Assembly: GCA_022844005.1 (NCBI GenBank)
Contig: JALHMN010000025.1
Span: forward strand, 1-37,836
Source of the DNA: a bacterium
GTDB lineage: Bacteria; Pseudomonadota; Alphaproteobacteria; Ferrovibrionales; Ferrovibrionaceae
Direction of reading: 5' to 3'
Length of the DNA: 37,836 bases
Shown: positions 8,660 through 16,538 of the stretch, piece by piece
Position numbering within the stretch: the first letter of the stretch is position 1
Layout of the letters: every line of letters starts with the position of its first letter
Program-made: the position numbers and the translations under genes
Notes under the pieces: model-generated
The model's input: the letters and a program-made list of their open reading frames with translations, nothing else
The model's database searches: none
Told to the model about the DNA's origin: nothing

Positions 8660-9867
8660 CCTTCCTTCCGGCGCAGGTGCGCCGCCTCGACCATGAACCA
8701 GGCGGCGGCAGCGAGGGCAATGGCCGCCACGACCAGGAATCCCGCCCGGTACCCCACCAGTCCGACCAGGAGACCGAAGCCCGCGGGGCCCATCACCGCG
8801 CCGGCATAGGTGATGGCGGATCCCGCGGCGGCCACTGCGCCCGCCTGGCCCGGTGGCGACCAGCGCGCCATATCGGCGAGCATCACGCCGTTCCAACCGA
8901 TCGCGCCACCGCCGTACAGGATGCAGACGGCGGCGGCGATCGGGAACGACCACTCGGCCGACGAGAAGGCGATGGCCGTCGCACCGAGCGAGGACAGCAA
9001 TCCGAGTCCGGCCAGCAGGGAGAAGCGCTCGCGGACACGGTCGGCCAGCGCCCCCGCGACGATGCGGCTCGCCACACCCGCCATCTGGGCCACGGCGAGC
9101 AAGCCGCCCGCCTCCGGCAGCGAGAGACCGCCGCGATCGACCAGGAACACGACCAGGAAGCTGCCGAGACAGGATTGGGGAATGAGAAACAGCACGGCGC
9201 CGAGCGACAGCGCACGCAACTGGCGATGACGCAGGACCAGACCCATGGGCGCCAGCATCCGCCCACGGGGGAGTGCGGCCGGAGGCCGCTCGCCGTCGAA
9301 GGCACGGCGGAAAGGCAGCAGCGCCACGGCAAGCAGGCCGAGGCCGGTGGCGAGGATGAGGGCTGCGCGCTGCCAGCCGAAATTGATCACCAGCAGCGGG
9401 ACGACCAGTCCCGCCAAGGCAAAGCCGATCGGCACGCCCGTCTGCTTCAGCGAGAAGACGAGGCCGAACCAGCGCGGCGGCACCCTCCCCGCCAGCACCG
9501 CTGCGGTTGCCGGCGTGATGGGCCCGTAGCCGAGCCCGAGCACAACGGCCGCGAGCACGGTCCAGGCGAGGCTGCCCCCGGCAAAGAGCGCGATGCCGGC
9601 GGCGGCGACAGCCGTCGAGACGGCACAGACGGTGAGCGCACCGATACGGGCGATCGAACTGGCGATGAGAATGCTGACAACGATACAGGCGCTGTAGGCG
9701 ATGGCGGTGAAATTGCCGGCGAACCGGCCTTCGACGCCGAGGTCGGCCGCCGCCGCCGGCAGCATGACCGGCACCGCCAGGATGATCATCGAATGCACCA
9801 CCTGGGTACCGATCGTGACCCCGACGGTGCCGAACGTGCGCGCCAGTTCGCTAGAGGGCGCGGCCAC
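8656..9867 (-). CDS. MFS transporter
   Basis: An inner-membrane protein of about 403 residues with twelve predicted hydrophobic helices; AGALADRVRERFS is the loop motif of the second half. The frame opens further upstream, inside the IclR gene. I chose the GTG at 9867 because the residues before it are not MFS-like; this start overlaps the iclR-type gene by 17 bp. No obvious ribosome site is seen, so translation may be coupled. The position between a regulator and a crotonase in a CoA-acid catabolic operon suggests uptake or export of an organic acid. The start is uncertain, the family is not. Confidence 0.82.
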   Translation of the reverse strand: MAAPSSELARTFGTVGVTIGTQVVHSMIILAVPVMLPAAAADLGVEGRFAGNFTAIAYSACIVVSILIASSIARIGALTVCAVSTAVAAAGIALFAGGSLAWTVLAAVVLGLGYGPITPATAAVLAGRVPPRWFGLVFSLKQTGVPIGFALAGLVVPLLVINFGWQRAALILATGLGLLAVALLPFRRAFDGERPPAALPRGRMLAPMGLVLRHRQLRALSLGAVLFLIPQSCLGSFLVVFLVDRGGLSLPEAGGLLAVAQMAGVASRIVAGALADRVRERFSLLAGLGLLSSLGATAIAFSSAEWSFPIAAAVCILYGGGAIGWNGVMLADMARWSPPGQAGAVAAAGSAITYAGAVMGPAGFGLLVGLVGYRAGFLVVAAIALAAAAWFMVEAAHLRRKEG

Positions 9868-10666
9868 GAGTTTGGTAGTAGGGCTGCAGCGCCGTATGCA
9901 GCAGGTCGACGATTTTCTCCCGCTCGTCCCGTAGCCGCGCAATTTCGCAGCCGATGCCGATCGCCATCGGCGGCTGGCTTGGCGGCGTCGGCAGTTCCAT
10001 GGCGATGACGCCGGAGGTCGGGATCACCGTGCCCTCGGTATAGGCGTAGCCCTGCCGCCGCACGCGATCCAGCTCCTCCAGGAGTTCGCTCGGGCGGACG
10101 CGCTTCTCCGGATCCCGCTCCTCGGCATTGATCCGGCGCACCAGACCCAGCACCTCGACATCGGGCTTGCGAGACAGCAGCACGCGGCCGACAGCGGCGC
10201 GGCAGAGCGGGCGGAGCGACCCCGGCTTGATGTACCAGTCCTTCTCCTGCACCTGGATCAGGTGCACGTACTGAACGTAGATGTCGTTCTGCATGCCGAC
10301 CAGGATCGTATGGCCGGTGGCACGGTAGAGGTCGTCCAGAAGCCGCAGCAGGCTGTTGTCGCTGAACAACTGGTCGTGCACCCACCCGCCCAGGAAGGCG
10401 ACGCGCATGGTGGGTTGAAAACGCCGGGTCTCGCGGTCGTAATCGAGATAGCGTAGCTGCACCAGGCTCTTCAGCAACGCCGATGTGCTGGACTGGGGAT
10501 AGCCCAGCGCTTCCACTACGTCCCCGACCGAGGCAGGCCGCTGCCGCTCGGCGAAATACTCGAAGATCTCGAGCACGCGCTTGGCGGACTTGACCACACC
10601 TTCGGCGGCACGGTCGTCACCGACCGGTTCGCTGCGGTTCAGCCGTAGACCAGATTGGGCAGCCAC
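9851..10666 (-). CDS. IclR-family transcriptional regulator
   Basis: A protein of up to 271 residues. The N-terminal winged helix-turn-helix is visible at about residues 24-80 (VVKSAKRVLEIFEYF, then ASVGDVVEALGYPQSSTSALLKSL in two blocks), followed by an IclR effector domain with GRVLLSRKP in the middle. The start given is a GTG lying within the end of dctM (28-bp overlap). A start nearer residue 15-24 is also possible. It sits between the TRAP genes and an MFS gene inside the minus-strand operon, so it probably controls the operon in response to the imported acid or a CoA-ester product. In Pseudomonas the comparable itaconate cluster uses a LysR regulator instead. Confidence 0.88.
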   Translation of the reverse strand: MAAQSGLRLNRSEPVGDDRAAEGVVKSAKRVLEIFEYFAERQRPASVGDVVEALGYPQSSTSALLKSLVQLRYLDYDRETRRFQPTMRVAFLGGWVHDQLFSDNSLLRLLDDLYRATGHTILVGMQNDIYVQYVHLIQVQEKDWYIKPGSLRPLCRAAVGRVLLSRKPDVEVLGLVRRINAEERDPEKRVRPSELLEELDRVRRQGYAYTEGTVIPTSGVIAMELPTPPSQPPMAIGIGCEIARLRDEREKIVDLLHTALQPYYQTRGRAL

Positions 10667-11916
10667 AGGGAAATCTCCGGAACATAGGTTACCAGTATCA
10701 ACAGCAGCACCATGATCACCAGGAACGGATTGACCCCCTTGATCACCTCGCTGATCGGGCGCTTCGAGATTGTCGACATGACGTAGAGATTGAGCCCCAC
10801 CGGCGCGGTGATCAGCGCCAGTTCCATGTTGATGGTGACGACGATGGCGAAATGCACCGGATCGATGCCGAGCGGGGCGAGCACCGGAATGATGATCGGC
10901 ATGGTGATCAGGAGGATCGACGCCACCTCCAGGAACATGCCGAGGATCAGCATCAGCACGTTGACGAACAGCAGGAACTGCCAGGAGGTGAAGCCGTTGT
11001 CGATCAGGTAGTTGACCAGCCGGGCAGGGATTCCCGATTCGGTGATCCAGTGCCCGAAGGCGAGTGCTGTGGCGATGATGATAAGGATGGTGCCGGCACT
11101 GCGGATCGATTCACCGATCACCGGCACCGCCTCGCGCAGGGAAAATCCCTTGTAGTAGAAAATGCTGATCAGCAGTGCGACGAAGGCGGCGAGCGCGGCG
11201 CATTCGGTCGTGGTCACGAAGCCGCCATAGATGCCGACCGCGATGATCACAGGTAGGGAGAGTGCGGGCAGCGCGTTGAGGTTGACCTTGATCAGCTGAG
11301 CGCGCGGCATGGCCGGTTCGCGCGCGAGGTTCTTGGTTTTGCCGAAGTACATCACCCAAGCGATGAACAGACCCGCCTGCAGAAGACCGGGGATGACGCC
11401 GGCCAGGAAGAGCCGCGGCACCGATTCGTCGGCGATGATGGCGTACAGGATCAGCGGCAGGCTCGGCGGGATGAGAATCCCGAGCGTGCCCGAAGCCGCG
11501 ACGACGCCGAGGGCGAAGGACGGCGGATAGTTCCGCGCGATCATCGCCGGCACCAGGATCGTCCCCATCGCGAGCGCGGTCGCCACCGACGATCCGCAGA
11601 TGGCAGCGAACATCGCGCAGGAGAGCACGCAGACGACGCCGAGGCCGCCGCGGACCGAACCCGTCCAGGCCGCCGCCACGTCGACCAGCGACTTGGCGAT
11701 GCCGCCGCGCTGCATGAATGTCGCGGCCATGACAAAGAACGGCAGCGCCAAGAGGATGGTGGAATTGAGTTCGTCCAGGATCTTCTGGGCAATGCCGACC
11801 AATGGCTGGCCCGACACCCAGAACATCAGGCCAGCGCTCGAGCCCAGGACCAGATAGATCGGCGCTCCGGCGGCGAGGAGCAGGAAGAAGACGACCGCGA
11901 AGAACTGTACCGGCAT
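10639..11916 (-). CDS. dctM: TRAP transporter large permease (DctM)
   Basis: A 425-residue, very hydrophobic protein with the TRAP large-subunit pattern: GTILVPAMIARNY, GVVAASGTLGILIPPSLPLI and a late EVASILLITMPIIIPV segment. It forms the cation-coupled channel that passes the ligand delivered by the periplasmic DctP. The ATG at 11916 is 3 bp past the dctQ stop, so the two membrane subunits are co-translated. Its end overlaps the IclR gene. In combination with CoA-transferase and CoA-ester lyase genes the likely substrate is a dicarboxylate; the exact one cannot be read from sequence. Confidence 0.93.
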   Translation of the reverse strand: MPVQFFAVVFFLLLAAGAPIYLVLGSSAGLMFWVSGQPLVGIAQKILDELNSTILLALPFFVMAATFMQRGGIAKSLVDVAAAWTGSVRGGLGVVCVLSCAMFAAICGSSVATALAMGTILVPAMIARNYPPSFALGVVAASGTLGILIPPSLPLILYAIIADESVPRLFLAGVIPGLLQAGLFIAWVMYFGKTKNLAREPAMPRAQLIKVNLNALPALSLPVIIAVGIYGGFVTTTECAALAAFVALLISIFYYKGFSLREAVPVIGESIRSAGTILIIIATALAFGHWITESGIPARLVNYLIDNGFTSWQFLLFVNVLMLILGMFLEVASILLITMPIIIPVLAPLGIDPVHFAIVVTINMELALITAPVGLNLYVMSTISKRPISEVIKGVNPFLVIMVLLLILVTYVPEISLWLPNLVYG

Positions 11917-11919
11917 GGC

Positions 11920-12426
11920 TCAACTCTCCCGCCCGGAATGCACGGCCATGGTCTCCGGATCGAACCGGAACACATAAGCATGGAGCCGGATCAGGTATCG
12001 GATCGTCATCAGCGTCGCGGCGGTCGGAAGCGACAGGTAGTAGATCCACAGCGGGAAGGCGAGAGCGGTCATGCTGCGCTCGCCGATGTCGTAGGAATCC
12101 CAGGCGCAGTATCCGCCATACCAGGCGAGGCCGGAACAGAAGACGATGGCGACGATGCAGTTGCCGATCTCGACGATGCGCTGCGTCGGTACCTTCAGCA
12201 CGCGCAGGATGAGGTCGGCGCGGACATGGCCATCCTCACGGACCAACTGGCTTGCCGTCAGCAGTCCAGCCCAGATAATGATGTAGACCGTCATTTCCTC
12301 GCCCCAGGGCATGGCGAGGTCGTTGGAGATGTAGCGACCGACGATCTGCCAGATGTAGAGGGCGAGCGCCGCGGCGCCCAGGATACCGATGATCCAGCGT
12401 TCCAATGCGTCCCAGAATCTAATCAC
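11920..12426 (-). CDS. dctQ: TRAP transporter small permease (DctQ)
   Basis: A 168-residue protein with four hydrophobic helices and the typical DctQ segment AMPWGEEMTVYIIIWAGLL. Start at a GTG (12426) preceded by GGGGAGA at a good distance. The open frame extends far upstream, but only as a shadow of dctP in another frame. It pairs with DctM to form the membrane part of the TRAP system. It is separated from dctP by 134 bp that hold a strong stem-loop, an arrangement that usually lets the binding protein be made in excess. Confidence 0.9.
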   Translation of the reverse strand: MIRFWDALERWIIGILGAAALALYIWQIVGRYISNDLAMPWGEEMTVYIIIWAGLLTASQLVREDGHVRADLILRVLKVPTQRIVEIGNCIVAIVFCSGLAWYGGYCAWDSYDIGERSMTALAFPLWIYYLSLPTAATLMTIRYLIRLHAYVFRFDPETMAVHSGRES

Positions 12427-12524
12427 CGCGCGTCTCCCCGTTCTCCGGTTCGGAGTGTCCTCGGATTTTTGTCGTCTTCGGCTTCTCGTCTGGTTCCGAC
12501 GGCCGGATCCCAAGCCCGGCCGGT

Positions 12525-12553
12525 GACGCGCTCTCCCTGACGGAGAGCGCGTC
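12525..12553 (-). promoter_or_regulatory. perfect 12-bp stem-loop between dctP and dctQ
   Basis: GACGCGCTCTCC (12525-12536) and GGAGAGCGCGTC (12542-12553) are exact inverted complements with a 5-nt loop. The hairpin begins just past the dctP stop and has no following T-run on the minus strand. It is more likely an mRNA-stabilising or partial-attenuation structure than a full terminator. Such structures are common after binding-protein genes in transporter operons. Confidence 0.7.
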
Positions 12554-12560
12554 CGCAGCC

Positions 12561-13574
12561 TCAGTTCGTCGCGCTGAAGGTCTGGTTCACCTTGGTGACG
12601 ATCGCGGCGTCGACCTTGAGTTCCTTCGCCACCTCGTCCTGGGTCGGCATCATCCGCTCGCGCACCGCGGTGATGTCGGCCTTGGTCGGTTCCACCACCT
12701 TGACGCCGTTCTGCGCCAGGGTGTCCTTCGCCTTCATCTGCGCATCGTTCGCCTGCTCGCGGAAGCCGTCGATCATCTCCGCCCAGGTGTCGACCAGCAG
12801 CTTCTGCTGCTCGGGCTTCAGCTTGTCGTAGAAGCCACGAGCGATCATCGGGACGTACTGGGCGAAGAACTGCTGATCCACCAGAAGGTACTTCACGCCC
12901 GAGTCCCACAGCTTGGCGCTCACCGCGCTCTCGTTGGTGGTGAGCAGTCCGTCGAAATTGCCCTGGCTGAGCGCCAGTGGGACATCGGGCCAGGCGGTGA
13001 AGTTCGGCAGGCCGTCGAAGAACTTCACCCGGAGCATCTGCCCACCGCCGCCGGAGGTGCGGATCTTCATCCCCTTCAGGTCGTTCGGACCGTTCAGCGG
13101 CTTCGAGGTCGCGAAGGTGTGCGAATGGCCGAGATCGAACCACTTCCCCAGCACCTTGACGTTCAGCTTCTGCTCGAGCGACGCGTTGAGCTGCTTTCCG
13201 ACTTCGCCGTCGGAGAGCTTGTAGAGCTCCTGGCGCGAGCGTCCGTAGGTCGCCGGCAGGGTGGCGAACTCCAGGCTGGGCTCGAAGCCGGACAGCACCC
13301 AGGTGCCGGGAACCGCCATCTCCGCGCCGCCCTGGCGGAGCGCCTTGCCGACATTGGCGTCACGGAACAGCTGCGCGGAGTGATAGAGCTCGGTCTCGAT
13401 CGTACCCTTCGAACGCGTCTTGATCGCGTCGAGATAGAGCCCAACGGACTTCGTACGGATATGCACCGCCGTCGTGTCGAGCGATGCGCGTAGCTTGACC
13501 GCTTCAGCGGAAGCGTCCGCCACGAATAGTGCGAGTGCGCCGACGGCACCCAGAACCAGGCTGCGGGTCATCAT
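12561..13574 (-). CDS. dctP: TRAP transporter substrate-binding protein (DctP)
   Basis: A 337-residue periplasmic protein. An N-terminal signal peptide (basic MMTR, hydrophobic core, probable cut after ADASA near residue 23) precedes a DctP-type binding domain; GMKIRTSGGGGQMLRVKFF holds the conserved Arg that usually contacts the ligand carboxylate. The ATG at 13574 has a strong Shine-Dalgarno (GGGAGG). It lies directly downstream of the CoA-ester lyase gene and upstream of dctQM, as in the Pseudomonas itaconate locus. The carboxylate ligand is inferred from family and context. Confidence 0.93.
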   Translation of the reverse strand: MMTRSLVLGAVGALALFVADASAEAVKLRASLDTTAVHIRTKSVGLYLDAIKTRSKGTIETELYHSAQLFRDANVGKALRQGGAEMAVPGTWVLSGFEPSLEFATLPATYGRSRQELYKLSDGEVGKQLNASLEQKLNVKVLGKWFDLGHSHTFATSKPLNGPNDLKGMKIRTSGGGGQMLRVKFFDGLPNFTAWPDVPLALSQGNFDGLLTTNESAVSAKLWDSGVKYLLVDQQFFAQYVPMIARGFYDKLKPEQQKLLVDTWAEMIDGFREQANDAQMKAKDTLAQNGVKVVEPTKADITAVRERMMPTQDEVAKELKVDAAIVTKVNQTFSATN

Positions 13575-13675
13575 CGATTTAACCTCCCTTGTTGCGCAGC
13601 CGACAGGTCACGCCTTTGCGAAACCCGCCGGACTGCGATCTGGTGGACGGATCATAGCGCGAAGTCGCCGTACTC

Positions 13676-14593
13676 TCAGATGCCGTACAGATCTGCCTTC
13701 TTCAGCACCGTGTTGCGCAGGATGCGGATGGAGGCGACGTCGACCATGATGCCGTCGACGTTGATGGCGCCCAGCCCCTCGGCCTCGGCCTTCTCGTAGG
13801 CCTTGGCCAGCGCACGGGCACGCTCCACCTCTTCCTTCTTCGGGCTGTAGACGTCGAGGGCGATGTCGATCTGGCTCGGGTGGATCGCCCACTTGCCGAC
13901 GCAGCCCAGGATCATCGCGCGCTTGGCTTCTTCGCGATAGCCTTCCGGATTCTTGAAATCGGCATAGGGACCGTCGACCGGATCGATGCCGGCGGCGCGG
14001 CAGGCCATCACCAGGCGGAAGCGGGCATGGTGCCAGATGTCGCCGGGATAGCCGTCGGTCTTGCCTACCGACTTGATGTCGACGCCCATGGAGGCCGAGA
14101 AGTCGCCCATGCCGAAGACCAGGCATTCCAGACGATCGGTGCAGCGGGCAATCTCGTCGATGTTCTGCATGCCCTCGACCTCTTCGATCAGGGCTTCCAG
14201 GCCGATCCGCTTCTTCAGGCCGAGCTTCTTCTCCATCATGCCGAGCAACTTGTCGGCGAACATGATGTCGGAGACGGTCTGCACCTTGGTCATCATGATG
14301 GTGTCGAGGTTTTCGCGCGCGCCCTCGACCACCTCGATGATGTCCTCGTATGCCCATTGAGTGCTGAGGTCGTTGATGCGCACGCAGCGCACCTTGCCGG
14401 TCCAGTCGAGGCCGTTCAGCGCTTCGACGATCTTCTTCCGTGCGCCGACCTTCTGGTTGGGGGCGACGGCGTCCTCCAGGTCGAGGAAGACGTGATCGGC
14501 GGCCGACTGCGCCGCCTTCTGCATCATCTTCTCCGACGAGCCCGGGGTGGAGAGCTGCGAACGGCGGCGGCGGACGGGACGGGTGTTGCTCAT
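13676..14593 (-). CDS. HpcH/HpaI (CitE-like) CoA-ester lyase, probably citramalyl-CoA or malyl-CoA lyase
   Basis: A 305-residue aldolase of the CitE/malyl-CoA lyase family. Visible features are VFLDLEDAVAP (residues 35-45), a conserved Arg in VRIND, the Mg-binding Glu137 (ALIEEVEG) and Asp164 (FGMGDFSASMG), and GKWAIHPSQI near the C-terminus, all as in malyl-CoA/beta-methylmalyl-CoA lyases. These enzymes cleave a 3-hydroxyacyl-CoA to acetyl- or propionyl-CoA plus a 2-oxoacid. With a CaiB-type CoA-transferase and MaoC hydratases beside it, the best reading is cleavage of citramalyl-CoA to acetyl-CoA and pyruvate. Malyl-CoA or beta-methylmalyl-CoA remain possible. Confidence 0.85.
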   Translation of the reverse strand: MSNTRPVRRRRSQLSTPGSSEKMMQKAAQSAADHVFLDLEDAVAPNQKVGARKKIVEALNGLDWTGKVRCVRINDLSTQWAYEDIIEVVEGARENLDTIMMTKVQTVSDIMFADKLLGMMEKKLGLKKRIGLEALIEEVEGMQNIDEIARCTDRLECLVFGMGDFSASMGVDIKSVGKTDGYPGDIWHHARFRLVMACRAAGIDPVDGPYADFKNPEGYREEAKRAMILGCVGKWAIHPSQIDIALDVYSPKKEEVERARALAKAYEKAEAEGLGAINVDGIMVDVASIRILRNTVLKKADLYGI

Positions 14594-14620
14594 GATGGAA
14601 CCTCGTTCAAAGAAATGCTT

Positions 14621-14780
14621 CCTTCTCCCTTAGGGTGAAGGTGGCGTGGAACACGCCGGATGAGGGGCACGGTTAGACGATAGGACTCGTGCGTCGAGCG
14701 GCCCCTCACCCGCCCTTCGGGCACCCTCTCCCGCGCCGGCAGGCTTGACCTGCCGGACAGGCCGGCAGGCGGGGAGAGGG
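14621..14780. repeat. paired extragenic palindromes (REP/BIME-like)
   Basis: The spacer between the lyase and CoA-transferase genes is almost entirely nested hairpins: 14621-14641 (CCTTC-T-CCC/GGG-T-GAAGG), 14643-14657 (GGCGTG-GAA-CACGCC), 14712-14722 (GCCC-TTC-GGGC), 14736-14756 (CCGGCAGG/CCTGCCGG) inside a larger stem 14724-14734/14769-14780. The left and right halves are inverted copies of one element (TGAGGGGC at 14661-14668, GCCCCTCA at 14701-14708), and their inner stems differ on both sides so that pairing is preserved. The pattern is like palindromes scattered through many proteobacterial genomes. Confidence 0.75.
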
Positions 14781-14794
14781 AAAATGAAGCGGCG

Positions 14795-16018
14795 TCACCC
14801 AACGGCCTTCGCCTCGCGGAAGCCCTGAATGTCGCCCGCGCTGCAGCCGAGTTCAGACAGGATCGAGTCCGTGTCTTCGCCGAGCAGCGGCGCGCGGCGG
14901 GCGATCTTGCCGGGCGTGTCGGTCATCTTCACCGGCACGCCGGCGATGGAGACGGTGCGGTCGAGGCCAGGATGCGGTACCTCGACCAGCATGTTGCGGG
15001 CGGCGAAATGCGGATCGGCGACGATGTCGCGCACATTGTAGACCGGTCCGAAGGGCAGCTTCCCGCCCAGCAAGGCAAGAAGCTCCGCCTTGGTCTTCTG
15101 GGCGGTGAACTTGCCGACCTCGCCATAGACCAGGTCGCGGTTGGCGACGCGCGCCTCCGCCACGTGGGTGCGCGCATCGGCGATCAGGTCGTCGCGGCCG
15201 ATCAGCTTGCACAGCATGCCCCACCAGGCATCGGTATGCGCGGCGATCGTCACCCAGCCGTCCTTCGCCGGGAACATGCCGAAGGGCGCGATCAGCGGAT
15301 GGCGGTTGCCTTCCGGATAGGGGATCGCGTCCTGGAAGGAATGCTGGTGCATGATCCTTTCACACAGGGAAAGGATGCTGTCGACCATCGACACGTCGAC
15401 GAACTGGCCCTTGCCCGTCCGCGCCGCGCGCAGCATGGCCGACGAGATGCCGAAGGCACACATGGCGGCCGGCATCAGGTCACCGACACCGGGGCCGACC
15501 TTGATCGGCGTATCCTTGTCGGGACCGGTGATCTGCATGATGCCGCCCATCGCCTGCGCCACCACATCGAAGGCCGGCCAGTCGAAATAGGGGCTCTCGC
15601 CGGTCCGCGGATCGCCGAAGCCGCGGATCGCGGCATAGACCAGCCTTGGGTTGCGTGCGGCCAGCACCTCGTAGCCCAGGCCCAGCCGATCCATCACCCC
15701 GGCACGGTAGTTCTCCACCAGCGCATCGGCGCTGTCGACCAGCTTCAGCAATATCTCCTTGCCGGCCTTGGTCTTCAGGTCGAGCGCGATGGAACGCTTG
15801 TTGCGGTTGACCGAGGCATAGTAGCCGCCGAAGGCGCGGAGCTTGTCCTCCGGCCGGAACGGACCGCTGCGGCGCGTGCCGTCGCCTTCCAGCGGCTCCA
15901 CCTTGATGACCTCGGCGCCCTGGTCGGCCAGCATCTGGGTACAGAACGGGCCGGCCAGCATCAGCGTCAGGTCGATGACGCGGATGCCGTCCAGCGCGCC
16001 GAAGCCGGTTGCGGGCAT
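14795..16018 (-). CDS. CaiB/BaiF family CoA-transferase (possible itaconate/mesaconate CoA-transferase)
   Basis: A 407-residue class III CoA-transferase. The N-terminal signature (GIRVIDLTLMLAGPFCTQML, then GAEVIKVEP) and the catalytic Asp180 in VGPGVGDLMP are present; this Asp forms the acyl-anhydride intermediate in the family. It would activate the imported acid by transferring CoA, commonly from succinyl-CoA. It is flanked by a MaoC gene (19 bp upstream) and the lyase gene (across the palindromic spacer). In Pseudomonas an enzyme of this family is the itaconate CoA-transferase; the acid used here is inferred, not shown. Confidence 0.87.
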   Translation of the reverse strand: MPATGFGALDGIRVIDLTLMLAGPFCTQMLADQGAEVIKVEPLEGDGTRRSGPFRPEDKLRAFGGYYASVNRNKRSIALDLKTKAGKEILLKLVDSADALVENYRAGVMDRLGLGYEVLAARNPRLVYAAIRGFGDPRTGESPYFDWPAFDVVAQAMGGIMQITGPDKDTPIKVGPGVGDLMPAAMCAFGISSAMLRAARTGKGQFVDVSMVDSILSLCERIMHQHSFQDAIPYPEGNRHPLIAPFGMFPAKDGWVTIAAHTDAWWGMLCKLIGRDDLIADARTHVAEARVANRDLVYGEVGKFTAQKTKAELLALLGGKLPFGPVYNVRDIVADPHFAARNMLVEVPHPGLDRTVSIAGVPVKMTDTPGKIARRAPLLGEDTDSILSELGCSAGDIQGFREAKAVG

Positions 16019-16037
16019 GTTACTTGTCGCCCTTCAC

Positions 16038-16535
16038 TTACTTGTCCGCCCAGTGGCTGCGGCGCTTCATCAGTACCGTCCGCTCACCCTCGAAAATCTG
16101 CTTGCCGTCCTGGTTGGTACCGTAGTGCTTGAAGCGGATGATACCGGCATCCTCGCGGTCGGCGGGCTTCGACTCCAACACCTCGGAATAGGCATAGAGC
16201 GTGTCGCCATGAAAGACGGGCGACATCAGCTTGATCTTGTCCATGCCGAGTTCGGCGATGCAGTTCTCGGCCGTATCCTGGCTCGCCATCCCGATGAAGA
16301 AGGAGATGTTGACGCCGCCGAAACTCACGCGCTTGCCGCCGGCGAACTTCGAGCCTTCGCTGCGCTTTGCCATCAGGTCTTCGTTGAAGTGCCCCTCGGC
16401 GGTGTTCATGACCAGGTTGGTGATCAGCACCTGTTCGAGCGGCTCCATGGTCTTGCCGCGGGCGTGTTTGATCACCTCGCCGACCTTGAAGTCCTCGAAA
16501 TAGTTGTCCTTCGCCGTGTAGTCGGACATTTTCAT
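16038..16535 (-). CDS. MaoC-like hot-dog dehydratase/hydratase
   Basis: A 165-residue single hot-dog protein of the MaoC family, with FEDFKVGEVIKHARGKTME at the N-terminus and HFNEDLMAK in the region where R-specific enoyl-CoA hydratases carry their active-site His. VFHGDTLYAYSEVLE is the usual C-terminal MaoC strand. It begins 3 bp from the acyl-CoA dehydrogenase stop. A role in hydrating an unsaturated dicarboxyl-CoA (itaconyl- or mesaconyl-CoA) fits the operon. A second MaoC gene is two places upstream, so the two may form a heteromer or act on different substrates. Confidence 0.82.
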   Translation of the reverse strand: MKMSDYTAKDNYFEDFKVGEVIKHARGKTMEPLEQVLITNLVMNTAEGHFNEDLMAKRSEGSKFAGGKRVSFGGVNISFFIGMASQDTAENCIAELGMDKIKLMSPVFHGDTLYAYSEVLESKPADREDAGIIRFKHYGTNQDGKQIFEGERTVLMKRRSHWADK

Positions 16536-16538
16536 GAC

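Noticed and set aside
11111-12049. 312-codon minus-strand frame spanning dctM and dctQ
   Set aside because: It is the out-of-frame shadow of two strongly supported membrane-protein genes.
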